Assembly (NCBI GenBank): GCA_031284665.1
Contig: JAITXR010000224.1
Coordinates: 1-10,716, forward strand
Direction of reading: 5' to 3'
Source of the DNA: Paludibacter sp.
Lineage (GTDB): Bacteria; Bacteroidota; Bacteroidia; Bacteroidales; Paludibacteraceae
Length of the DNA: 10,716 nt
The position numbers and the translations under genes were made by a program. Shown one piece after another: positions 1 through 5,709 of the stretch. The notes beneath the pieces are model-generated. The model saw only the letters and a list, made by a program, of their open reading frames with translations. It was not told the DNA's origin and searched no databases. Each line of letters opens with the position of its first letter. Within the stretch, counting starts at the first letter, position 1.

Positions 1-43
1 AACCGCGTTCCAACAAATCTTTAAGTTGGTCTTGTGTTATCAT
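1..43 (-). CDS. N-terminal fragment of a divergent gene, possibly peptide chain release factor 2
   Basis: Reading the minus strand from an ATG at 43-41 gives MITQDQLKDLLERG before the window edge cuts the gene. This resembles the start of Bacteroidota release factor 2 proteins as I remember them (MIT-x-x-QLK-x-x-x-x-R), which end translation at UGA and UAA codons. Fourteen residues cannot prove this. The start is supported by a well-formed Bacteroidota promoter just upstream (71-101) and an A/T-rich leader of roughly 20 bases with no Shine-Dalgarno site, as is usual in this phylum. The gene points away from the dcw cluster and is separated from mraZ by about 1.1 kb of non-coding DNA. That a gene starts here is fairly likely; its identity is a guess. 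Confidence 0.45.
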   Translation of the reverse strand, partial: MITQDQLKDLLERG

Positions 44-70
44 TAGTTAAATATTTTTTTAATTAGAGGA

Positions 71-101
71 CAAAGGTATAATTTTTTTTCAATAATACAA
101 A
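71..101 (-). promoter_or_regulatory. Bacteroidota-type sigma-70 promoter for the divergent gene
   Basis: On the minus strand, TTTG (101-98) is followed by a 19-base spacer and TACCTTTG (78-71). This matches the Bacteroidota consensus of a -33 TTTG and a -7 TAnnTTTG. Transcription would begin near position 64, giving a leader of about 20 bases before the ATG at 43. It is the best promoter match I found in the window. Confidence 0.7.
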
Positions 102-205
102 AAAAACAGCGTTCTCAAACAAGAACAACGCATTAAAAATTATACGAGAGACATATTTACATTGTAAAAAAGCGATGTTTGACTTGAAAAGTCATATTTT
201 CGTAA

Positions 206-234
206 CCTTAGGTCAAACGTAGTGCGACCTAAGG
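206..234. repeat. Inverted repeat, 9-bp arms
   Basis: CCTTAGGTC (206-214) pairs perfectly with GACCTAAGG (226-234) around an 11-base loop. No T-run follows on either strand, so it does not look like a simple terminator. Confidence 0.7.
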
Positions 235-254
235 AAAATGCACAACCATGACCG

Positions 255-300
255 CTGCCTGTAAGGCAGAACTTATCTTAAAGTACTGCCTTACAGGCAG
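255..300. repeat. Nested inverted repeat, 15-bp arms that are themselves palindromic
   Basis: CTGCCTGTAAGGCAG (255-269) and its exact reverse complement CTGCCTTACAGGCAG (286-300) flank a 16-base loop. Each arm is also a small hairpin (CTGCCT/AGGCAG around a 3-base loop), so the element can fold either as one long stem or as two short ones. Confidence 0.75.
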
Positions 301-318
301 AGATTGCTTGGCAGTATT

Positions 319-343
319 AACCGCAGGTCGCTGACCTACGGTT
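319..343. repeat. Inverted repeat, 11-bp arms
   Basis: AACCGCAGGTC (319-329) and GACCTACGGTT (333-343) are reverse complements with one mismatch around a 3-base loop. It lies about 20 bp after the nested element at 255-300, so the two may form one composite structure. Confidence 0.65.
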
Positions 344-370
344 ATGACAATAACGCTTTTCAGGCAAAAA

Positions 371-430
371 GAAAAAAGACATTTGTTGAACACAAAGACA
401 CAAAGGCAAAAATGCACGAAGAAAAAAACA
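371..430. repeat. Dispersed repeat of the GAACACAAAGGCACAAAGG type, copy 1
   Basis: This A-rich stretch (GACATTTGTTGAACAC, then AAAGACACAAAGGCA, then GCACGAAGAAAA) recurs at 7531-7595 in the same orientation with small insertions and substitutions. Copies sit upstream of mraZ and between murE and mraY. I recall similar strings between genes in other Bacteroidota genomes, but cannot verify that here. Confidence 0.6.
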
Positions 431-462
431 GTAATTATAATAAATGATGAACAGCCCGCATT

Positions 463-490
463 GTAGAGACGTGGTATGCCGCGTCTCTAC
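463..490. repeat. 28-bp imperfect palindrome, GTAGAGACG type
   Basis: GTAGAGACG (463-471) pairs with CGTCTCTAC (482-490). The middle bases continue the symmetry with four transition-type differences that would be G-U pairs in RNA, so the whole 28 bp can form a stem. No T-run follows. Confidence 0.7.
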
Positions 491-570
491 GGACAACGGA
501 CATCTTACGAAACGGAAGAAACGGTAAACCCTAACGCTGGGCTGTAAAGAATGTGGTTATTCGTATCTTG

Positions 571-601
571 TTTTCTATTGATATGTATTTCCTACGGGAA
601 A
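571..601. repeat. Diverged partial copy of the TTTCTA...CCTACGGG hairpin element
   Basis: TTTCTA, ten bases, then the small hairpin TTTCC-TACG-GGAAA (588-601) reproduces the layout of the right end of the composite element at 7612-7768 (TTTCTA, ten bases, ATCCC-TAC-GGGAT). The hairpin stem differs in sequence between the copies while its pairing is kept. Confidence 0.5.
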
Positions 602-668
602 CTTCGGAACAAATATTTTTTTAATTAACCTTAAATTCTTTACATCTCACCTTTTAGTGTTAATAATA

Positions 669-718
669 CATTTTATCATATTAATCAAAAAAATCAGGAA
701 AATCAAAGTTCAGACAAA
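669..718 (-). repeat. Dispersed 50-bp repeat (TTTGTCTGAACTTTGATT type), inverted copy
   Basis: Read on the minus strand, these 50 bp match 7229-7278 at 45 of 50 positions with no gaps, counted by eye. Two copies lie in the 77-bp tandem array downstream of murE and this one lies about 400 bp upstream of mraZ in the opposite orientation. It contains no gene. Confidence 0.8.
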
Positions 719-724
719 ATATGA

Positions 725-768
725 ATCAAGAAAATCCTATTAACTCTGTAAATCCAAATTCGGACAAA
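725..768 (-). repeat. Related dispersed repeat (TTTGTC[CT]GAAT...GGATT type), copy 1
   Basis: On the minus strand this reads TTTGTCCGAATTTGGATTTA, continues ACAG...GGATTTTCTTGAT, and resembles 7482-7523. It directly follows the inverted copy at 669-718. A short + strand frame starting at 721 (61 codons) is made of this repeat and the hairpin at 806-841, which is why I do not call it a gene. Confidence 0.6.
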
Positions 769-805
769 AAAATCGTCAAAAAAATCATAATTCCATCAAT
801 TTTTT

Positions 806-848
806 TCCCTTTGTTTTCCAAAAAAATGAAAAACAAAGGGATTTTTTT
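806..848 (+). terminator. Terminator-like hairpin with T-run
   Basis: TCCCTTTGTTTT (806-817) and AAAACAAAGGGA (830-841) form a perfect 12-bp stem around a 12-base loop, followed by seven T (842-848). This is the standard form of an intrinsic terminator on the + strand. A T-run also precedes the stem (800-806), so it could act on the minus strand as well. No + strand gene is visible upstream, so what it terminates is unclear; it may insulate the dcw cluster from stray transcription. Confidence 0.55.
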
Positions 849-1011
849 GCCATTTTTTGAAAAATTAACGTTATTGATTGTTTATAACTTAACTAACAAA
901 AATTAACTCCACTTCACCCCATTTATAAAATATGAAAAATATTAAATGATAATGCATTGATAATTAATAAATTACAAAAAATTACAAATTTGTCGATTTT
1001 GTTATTATTGT

Positions 1012-1039
1012 GTTGATAATTAGCAATATTGCTGTTGAT
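1012..1039. repeat. Palindrome AGCAATATTGCT flanked by GTTGAT direct repeats
   Basis: A perfect 12-bp palindrome (1022-1033) sits between two GTTGAT copies (1012-1017 and 1034-1039), which are 22 bp apart, about two helical turns. It lies about 90-110 bp upstream of mraZ in an AT-rich leader. It could be a regulator site, but the motif is not one I know. Confidence 0.35.
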
Positions 1040-1057
1040 TACTTGTTAATAAAAAAT

Positions 1058-1072
1058 AGTGGTTTAAAGTGG
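1058..1072 (+). promoter_or_regulatory. Candidate MraZ operator (two AGTGG boxes)
   Basis: AGTGG occurs at 1058-1062 and 1068-1072, exactly 10 bp apart on one face of the helix, 54-68 bp before the mraZ start. MraZ is known to bind short G-rich direct repeats upstream of its own gene: TGGGN repeats with 10-bp spacing in E. coli, AAAGTG[T/G] repeats in Mycoplasma. The second box here reads AAAGTGG. Position, spacing and sequence fit an autoregulatory site; binding is inferred. Confidence 0.5.
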
Positions 1073-1100
1073 ATTAAATAAAAAAATTATATTATTTTTA
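1069..1100 (+). promoter_or_regulatory. Weak candidate promoter of mraZ
   Basis: TATTTTTA (1093-1100) matches the Bacteroidota -7 element TAnnTTTG except for its last base. A proper TTTG -33 element is missing; the expected place holds GTGG (1069-1072), which overlaps the second AGTGG box. A start near 1107 would leave a leader of about 19 bases. If real, MraZ binding would cover the -33 region and repress. Confidence 0.3.
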
Positions 1101-1125
1101 CGCTGTAATTAAAACGCACAAATCG

Positions 1126-1569
1126 ATGTCAACATTTTTAGGAAAATATGAAGCAAAACTTGATGTAAAAGGACGGGTTTTTATACCTGCATCTTTTCGT
1201 AAACTGCTCGCAAATGGCGAACAGGAAAAAGTTGTGTTGCGTAAGGACACAAAAGAAAATTGCCTGATTGTGTATCCGGAACAAATTTGGAATCGCAAAG
1301 TGGAAGAAATGTTGCAGAAATTTAACGAGTACAAAGGCAAAAATGCTGCTGCTCTCGCCGCTTTTACCGGTAAAGCCGAGTGGCTCGATATTGATGCGCA
1401 AGGCAGAGTGCTGCTTAAACAACGCCATTTGGAGGCAATAGGAATCGAAAATTCGGATATAGTGTTTGAAGGGCGAATTGACCGTTTTGCGATTTGGAGT
1501 AAGGCGCAACATACAGCAAATATGATGAGCGACGAAGAACTTGCCGCCCTGATGGAAGAAACAATGTGA
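1126..1569 (+). CDS. mraZ: MraZ transcriptional regulator of the dcw cluster
   Basis: This 147-residue protein has the two tandem SpoVT/AbrB-like DNA-binding halves of MraZ. The first carries DVKGRVFIP at 13-21 and the second DAQGRVLL at 90-97, each with the conserved GR pair. MraZ forms rings and binds G-rich direct repeats upstream of its own operon; in E. coli it represses the cluster and opposes the effect of RsmH. The length is normal. The ATG at 1126 fits the family N-terminus (MSTFLGKYEAKLD) and follows an A/T-rich leader with no Shine-Dalgarno site. It is the first gene of the cluster; the rsmH start lies 26 bases after its stop. Two AGTGG boxes upstream (1058-1072) may be its own operator. 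Identity is certain from sequence and position. Confidence 0.97.
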   Translation: MSTFLGKYEAKLDVKGRVFIPASFRKLLANGEQEKVVLRKDTKENCLIVYPEQIWNRKVEEMLQKFNEYKGKNAAALAAFTGKAEWLDIDAQGRVLLKQRHLEAIGIENSDIVFEGRIDRFAIWSKAQHTANMMSDEELAALMEETM

Positions 1570-1595
1570 TAATCGACAATCTAAAAACAAACAAA

Positions 1596-2495
1596 ATGAA
1601 CTACCATATCCCCGCATTATTAGAGCCAACAATCAACGGATTGAACATCAAAGCCGATGGCATTTACGTTGATGCAACTTTTGGTGGGGGTGGGCACTCG
1701 CGCAAAATTCTCTCGCATCTCAGTAATGAAGGGCGATTACTTGGTTTCGACCACGATAGCGACGCTACCACAAACACGATTGACGACAGTAAATTTACAT
1801 TTGTGCGAGGTAATTTCAGATATATAAAAAATTTTTTACGCTATCATAAAATTGATGCTGTGGATGGTATTTTGGCTGATTTAGGAGTTTCGTTTTATCA
1901 TTTCGATACGGCTGAAAGAGGTTTTTCGTTTCGACACGATGCAATGCTGGATATGCGAATGAACCAAAATGCAAGTCTGACAGCCGAAATACTTCTTAAT
2001 ACATATCAGGAAGAAAAACTTGCAGATATTTTTAAAAATTACGGCGAAATGTACGACGCTCGAAAAATAGCGGCAGCAATTACAAAAGCCCGCAGCAATA
2101 AAAAAATTAGTACTATAAACGATTTTTTGCAAATTATGCAGCCTTTTACGCGCTACGACCACGAAAAAAAAGAACTGTCGAAGGCATTTCAGGCAATCAG
2201 AATTGAAGTAAACGGCGAACTCGATGCACTAAAAGAATTGTTACTGCAAAGCACGCAAGTACTGAAAAAAAATGGGCGAATTGCCATAATAAGTTATCAC
2301 TCGCTCGAAGACCGATTGGTGAAAAACTATTTTAAAACAGGAAATTTTGAAGGTAAACAGGAAAAAAACTTTTTTGGCGAATGTATTACTCCGTTAAAAA
2401 CAGTGAACAACAAAGTAATAGTACCATCGGAAGAGGAAATTACCGAAAATCCACGTTCGAGAAGTGCAAAACTTAGAATTGCCGAGAAAGTGTAG
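1596..2495 (+). CDS. rsmH: 16S rRNA (cytosine-1402-N4)-methyltransferase RsmH (MraW)
   Basis: RsmH uses S-adenosylmethionine to methylate N4 of C1402 in the 16S rRNA decoding centre. The 299-residue product shows the SAM-binding motif ATFGGGGHS at about 27-35, the acidic motif FDHD at 51-54, ADLGVS at 94-99, and the conserved ISYHSLEDRLVKNYF near 230-245. I chose the ATG at 1596 because Bacteroidota RsmH proteins begin with a MxYHxPxLL-like sequence, matched here by MNYHIPALL. A GTG at 1566 would add ten residues and overlap the mraZ stop, but those residues (IIDNLKTNK) do not look like family sequence. The A-rich stretch AAAACAAACAAA before the ATG is a typical Bacteroidota leader. The gene follows mraZ closely, as in most bacteria. 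A 141-bp gap with two hairpins separates it from the ftsL-like gene. Confidence 0.96.
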   Translation: MNYHIPALLEPTINGLNIKADGIYVDATFGGGGHSRKILSHLSNEGRLLGFDHDSDATTNTIDDSKFTFVRGNFRYIKNFLRYHKIDAVDGILADLGVSFYHFDTAERGFSFRHDAMLDMRMNQNASLTAEILLNTYQEEKLADIFKNYGEMYDARKIAAAITKARSNKKISTINDFLQIMQPFTRYDHEKKELSKAFQAIRIEVNGELDALKELLLQSTQVLKKNGRIAIISYHSLEDRLVKNYFKTGNFEGKQEKNFFGECITPLKTVNNKVIVPSEEEITENPRSRSAKLRIAEKV

Positions 2496-2519
2496 AGAAT
2501 AGTTTATAGATAATCCGCT

Positions 2520-2542
2520 GGCGCGGATTTGCAATCCGTGCC
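2520..2542. repeat. Hairpin with a TGC loop, GCGGATT type
   Basis: GGCGCGGATT (2520-2529) and AATCCGTGCC (2533-2542) pair around TGC with one mismatch that would be a G-U pair. It lies 24 bp after the rsmH stop, inside the operon, and no T-run follows, so it more likely affects mRNA processing or stability than termination. Confidence 0.65.
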
Positions 2543-2560
2543 TTGATAAAATAGCCAACA

Positions 2561-2579
2561 CACGGGCTGCAAGCCCGCG
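2561..2579. repeat. Second hairpin with a GCA loop, CGGGCT type
   Basis: CGGGCT (2563-2568) pairs with AGCCCG (2572-2577) around GCA, and the flanks partly continue the stem (CA...CG). Layout and loop resemble the hairpin at 2520-2542, 18 bp upstream, but the stem sequence differs. Confidence 0.6.
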
Positions 2580-2636
2580 CGAGCAGGATGATTACATAAC
2601 AATAGATATTAATAAACTCAATAATAAAACCGAAAA

Positions 2637-3011
2637 ATGAAGTGGTACAAAAATATCAGTAAAGAAATTAAACAACATTTCAAATCATTTAAAATCAAAG
2701 ATATAATAGGTGGGAAATTTTTATCAAAGCGATTTTTTATTAATCAAATTCCTCTTATAATTCTGATTGCAACGTTGTTTTTTATGGAAATACACAATGG
2801 ATATTATTGCGACACTCAATTAACCGAAATAAAAAGTTATAACGACAGCATTCGTAATGCCCGAAACGAAAAAACAACTATTGATGCCGAATTGCAAAAA
2901 ATGAGCATACAGTCGAATATCGAAAAAATGATAATTGAGAGAAATATCCCTTTGGAAAAACCCACAAAACCTTCGGTTTACATAGATTCAACCAGAGTAG
3001 CAACTAATTAA
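2637..3011 (+). CDS. FtsL-like cell division protein (Bacteroidota type)
   Basis: This 124-residue protein is predicted to cross the inner membrane once. A basic cytoplasmic part (1-32, rich in K) precedes a hydrophobic segment at about 33-52 (IPLIILIATLFF). A charged helix at about 60-102 is compatible with a coiled coil, and the tail contains proline (LEKPTKP). Size, topology and position between rsmH and ftsI match FtsL, which bridges FtsB and FtsQ and helps activate the FtsW-FtsI septal synthase. FtsL proteins diverge quickly, so the call rests more on layout and neighbours than on residues; Bacteroidota members form their own subfamily. The ATG at 2637 follows AAAACCGAAAA with no Shine-Dalgarno site. 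The stop is only 10 bases before the ftsI start, so the two are probably co-translated. Confidence 0.85.
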   Translation: MKWYKNISKEIKQHFKSFKIKDIIGGKFLSKRFFINQIPLIILIATLFFMEIHNGYYCDTQLTEIKSYNDSIRNARNEKTTIDAELQKMSIQSNIEKMIIERNIPLEKPTKPSVYIDSTRVATN

Positions 3012-3021
3012 ATTTACAACT

Positions 3022-5223
3022 ATGTCGGATAAAATTAGACACATAATAATACGTTACACAATAGTTTATCTGATTGTGGCATTGCTATTTGTAGTAGTTG
3101 TAGTACAGATTGGGAAAATCCAAATTTCGGAGAAAAAGCCTTTGCTCGAAATGAACGAGCAATACAAATCGAAAAGTTACGCCATTGTGGGCAACAGAGG
3201 AAAAATACTTGCAAGCGACAACAGCATTCTTGCCACAAATCTGCCCGAATACCTGCTTTATATTGATATGCGAACTCCGTCGTTGCGTCCAAACCCGAAA
3301 AACTTGCCAGCCGCAAACGATAACGCCGAACAAATCCGCATCAAACAAAACAGAGCCGCCAACGAACGAAAGAAAAACCAATTCGACCTTTTTGATAAAT
3401 ATATTAATTCTACATCACAACATTTGGCGGAAATATTTGGAAACAAAAGCGCAGAACAATACAAACGTGAACTTACAAAAGCATTTACCGAACAAACGGC
3501 GTTCTACAAACTGACCCCAAAACGCATTTCAGACCTGCAATATAGGGCAATAAAACAGGATTCACTTTTTGCGCTTGGCGGTGTGAAAAGTGGACTTTTG
3601 GTGGAGAAATTCACTAAACGCATAAAACCTTTTGGCGAACTTGCATCGCGTACTGTCGGCACTTTCGACGAATATAAGAGGACAAAAACCGGATTGGAAT
3701 TAAGTTTTGATAACGAACTGAATGGCGACTCGGGCAGGGCAATAATGGAAAGTATCGGGAACACACATATCGAACGCATTATTACAGAGCCAAGCGATGG
3801 AATGGATGTAGTAACTACGATTGAAACCAACTTGCAGGATATGGCATATAAAACATTGTTAAAAGGCGTTGAGGATTTTGGGGCAGCCGAAGGTTATGCA
3901 ATCCTGATGGAAGTGGAATCGGGCGAAATAAAAGCAATGGTAAATTTACAACGCCGCAACGATGGCAGTTATTTTGAAGACCGTAACGGCTGCGTTGCGA
4001 ACTTGTCCGAACCCGGCTCTACCTTTAAAGTAGTGTCGTTAATGGCATTGCTCGACGAGGGAAAAGCCAACTTAAACGACACAATTCACACCGGCAACGG
4101 CGTGTACTATTACGGCAAAGCGGCAATGAAAGACCACAACGCCAATCGGGGTGGTTATGGTGATTTGACATTGGCACAGTCGATTTACGCATCGTCGAAC
4201 GTAGGAGTTTCGCGCGCAGTGTATAAGGCGTGGGGAAATAATCAAGCCGAATATGTAAACAAAGTTATTAAAATGGGCTTGAGAGAAAAATTTGACCTCC
4301 ATATCCCCGGCACAGCATCGCCGTTGATTAAGCACCCGAAAGATTCGACTTCGGCAACGTGGTCGGCTACTACACTGCCTTGGATGTCGGTAGGTTACGA
4401 AACAGGAATTCCGCCAATCTACACACTTGCATTTTTTAATTCAATTGCCAATGGCGGAAAATATTTAGAGCCTCGCGTGGTAAAAGCAATAGTAAAAAAC
4501 GGCGAAATTGTAAAAAGTTTTGAAACGCGAGTTATCAACGAACATATTTGCAAGCCCGAAGTTGCACAATTAGTAAAGGAAACATTGCACGGAGTGGTGT
4601 GGGACAAAGGTTACGCTACGGCAAAAACCGTTCAGTCCGACAAAGTCGAAATTGCAGGCAAAACCGGAACTGCGCAAATCTCGAAAGGCAAACAGGGTTA
4701 TAAAACAAATGGCACAAGTTATCAAGTATCGTTTTGCGGATTTTTCCCATACGACAAACCCGAATATACTTGCGTTGTAGTGTTGCGCGAGCCAAGTATC
4801 GGAGCAGCATCCGGCGGACGAATGAGCGGCTCGATAGTGAAAAGTATTGCCGAACAGACTATGATTTTATCGTCAAGAAATTCGGTTAAGCCGGACAGAA
4901 ACGACTCTACAAGCATAAAACTTGCAAAAATAAAACCCGGCAGCACAAAGGATTTATCCATAATTGCCCAACATTTAAACCTGAATATTGACAGCATAAA
5001 ACCGTCGGAGCAAAAAATCGGTGCAATAGTAACCGACTCGCTCGGAAACGCATACACCTCAATGCCCGACTGCAAAGGCTGGGGAGCAAAAAGCGCAATT
5101 TACGCATTAAAGAAAATCGGGTTAGATGTGCGTATCGCAGGACGAGGAAAAGTGGTGGCGCAAACAATTCAACCCGGCAGCGGAATAAAACCCGGAATGT
5201 CGGTGTTGTTGGAATTGAATTAG
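3022..5223 (+). CDS. ftsI: Penicillin-binding protein FtsI (septal transpeptidase) with C-terminal PASTA domain
   Basis: FtsI cross-links peptidoglycan stem peptides at the division septum, in complex with FtsW. The 733-residue protein has a short cytoplasmic start, one membrane anchor at about 12-30, the dimerisation-domain motif RGKILASDN starting at 59, and a transpeptidase domain with all three catalytic motifs: S333-T-F-K336 (nucleophile serine), S391-S-N393 and K547-T-G-T550. A single PASTA domain fills about 679-733 and ends the protein (QPGSGIKPGMSVLLELN). A lysine- and asparagine-rich stretch at about 92-155 lies in the membrane-proximal region. The length is in the range I expect for Bacteroidota FtsI and larger than E. 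coli FtsI, which lacks PASTA. The ATG at 3022 follows the ftsL-like stop by 10 bases. Downstream is an unusually long, repeat-filled gap of 486 bp before murE. Confidence 0.96.
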   Translation: MSDKIRHIIIRYTIVYLIVALLFVVVVVQIGKIQISEKKPLLEMNEQYKSKSYAIVGNRGKILASDNSILATNLPEYLLYIDMRTPSLRPNPKNLPAANDNAEQIRIKQNRAANERKKNQFDLFDKYINSTSQHLAEIFGNKSAEQYKRELTKAFTEQTAFYKLTPKRISDLQYRAIKQDSLFALGGVKSGLLVEKFTKRIKPFGELASRTVGTFDEYKRTKTGLELSFDNELNGDSGRAIMESIGNTHIERIITEPSDGMDVVTTIETNLQDMAYKTLLKGVEDFGAAEGYAILMEVESGEIKAMVNLQRRNDGSYFEDRNGCVANLSEPGSTFKVVSLMALLDEGKANLNDTIHTGNGVYYYGKAAMKDHNANRGGYGDLTLAQSIYASSNVGVSRAVYKAWGNNQAEYVNKVIKMGLREKFDLHIPGTASPLIKHPKDSTSATWSATTLPWMSVGYETGIPPIYTLAFFNSIANGGKYLEPRVVKAIVKNGEIVKSFETRVINEHICKPEVAQLVKETLHGVVWDKGYATAKTVQSDKVEIAGKTGTAQISKGKQGYKTNGTSYQVSFCGFFPYDKPEYTCVVVLREPSIGAASGGRMSGSIVKSIAEQTMILSSRNSVKPDRNDSTSIKLAKIKPGSTKDLSIIAQHLNLNIDSIKPSEQKIGAIVTDSLGNAYTSMPDCKGWGAKSAIYALKKIGLDVRIAGRGKVVAQTIQPGSGIKPGMSVLLELN

Positions 5224-5244
5224 TGAAGAGCGGGCTTAATGTAA

Positions 5245-5404
5245 AATGTAGAATGCAAAATGTAAAATGAGCGGGCTGCGGGAGGGTTTCCACATTTGTA
5301 GAAAGTATGTTTTAGGTGTCGGGGAATGTAGAATGCAAAATGTAAAATGAGCAGGCTGCGGGAGGGTTTCCACATTTGTTGAAAGTATGTTGCAGGGCTG
5401 CGGG
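5245..5404. repeat. 80-bp direct tandem repeat, two copies
   Basis: The segment starting at 5245 recurs at 5325, exactly 80 bp on. Over the first 67 bases only two differences are visible (GCGGGCTGC against GCAGGCTGC, and TTTGTAGAAAG against TTTGTTGAAAG). Each copy joins a heptamer-periodic A/T part (AATGTAG AATGCAA AATGTAA AATG) to one 42-bp GGGCTGCGGG unit. Confidence 0.85.
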
Positions 5405-5555
5405 AAGCTTTCCTCCTTTGTAGAAAGTATGTTGCAGGGCTACGGGAAGCTTTCCACCTCAAGAGAAAGTGTGCGCGAGGTGTCGGGGAAGGTTTCAACA
5501 CGAGTTGAAAGTATGTTTTAGGGCTGCGGGGAGCTTTCCACCTCAAGAGAAAGCA
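5273..5555. repeat. 42-bp tandem repeat array (GGGCTGCGGG units), six degenerate copies
   Basis: Units begin near 5273, 5353, 5395, 5437, 5479 and 5521. From the second unit on the spacing is 42 bp (41 and 43 around the fifth unit when measured on its CGGG). Each carries a [GA]GGCT[GA]CGGG-like head, then an internal inverted repeat CTTTCC...GAAAG, then TATGTT. Because 42 is a multiple of three, reading frames stay open across the array: the minus-strand frame 5546-5220 shows a 14-residue repeat (RWKASRSPATYFLQ). I judge this a by-product of the period and not a protein, since a + strand frame is open too. Confidence 0.85.
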
Positions 5556-5644
5556 GTATTCATTGGATGAATTGAAAATTGAAATTGAAAATTAGTGGAG
5601 AACTGAGAGTGGAGAGTTCGCTAATTAGTAGTTTTTTCATTCTA

Positions 5645-5669
5645 CATTTTACATTTTACATTCTACATT
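5645..5669 (-). repeat. Inverted copy of the 25-bp AATGTAGAATG repeat
   Basis: This is the exact reverse complement of 7171-7195 and matches the reverse complement of 5245-5269 with one difference. It is built from heptamers (CATTTTA CATTTTA CATTCTA CATT). Together with the forward copies at 5245 and 5325 it brackets the 42-bp array, so the array could sit in the loop of a long stem. Confidence 0.8.
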
Positions 5670-5709
5670 AATATAGACTCTATTCATAATACTAATAATA
5701 ATAAAACAA

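Larger units (their letters stand above)
102..668. other. Non-coding region rich in hairpins, left part of the upstream intergenic region
   Basis: I see no credible gene here. The longest frame (minus strand, 417-229, 62 codons) runs straight through inverted repeats and a dispersed repeat and looks accidental. The stretch holds a series of separate palindromes (206-234, 255-300, 319-343, 463-490, 588-601) and one dispersed repeat (371-430), listed separately. Between them the DNA is A/T-rich and unstructured to the eye. No tRNA or rRNA is visible. Confidence 0.6.
5224..5709. other. Repeat-filled spacer between ftsI and murE
   Basis: These 486 bp contain no convincing gene. They hold a 42-bp tandem array with an 80-bp higher-order period (5245-5555), flanked on the right by an inverted copy of its AATGTAGAATG part (5645-5669), a short ATTGAAA microsatellite (5571-5594) and an AT-rich murE leader (5670-5709). 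I see no promoter matching the Bacteroidota consensus, so murE is probably read from the upstream promoter. Confidence 0.7.

Noticed and set aside
214-221. TACGTTTG on the minus strand as a second -7 promoter element
   Set aside because: It matches TAnnTTTG, but no -33 TTTG lies at 19-21 bp, and it falls at the edge of a hairpin loop far from any start codon.
229-417. Minus-strand frame of 62 codons
   Set aside because: It runs through three palindromes and part of a dispersed repeat; no family features and no promoter at a suitable distance.
721-906. + strand frame of 61 codons upstream of mraZ
   Set aside because: It is built from a dispersed repeat (725-768) and a terminator-like hairpin (806-848), is dominated by lysine, isoleucine and phenylalanine from A/T runs, and resembles no known family.
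1566-1595. GTG start for rsmH overlapping the mraZ stop
   Set aside because: The added ten residues do not resemble RsmH N-termini, whereas the ATG at 1596 gives the expected MxYHxPxLL start with an A-rich leader.
5220-5546. Minus-strand frame of 108 codons with 14-residue repeats
   Set aside because: Openness follows from a 42-bp period, and a + strand frame is open too. No start context or promoter, and the protein sequence is low-complexity. Kept as a finding on the repeat only.
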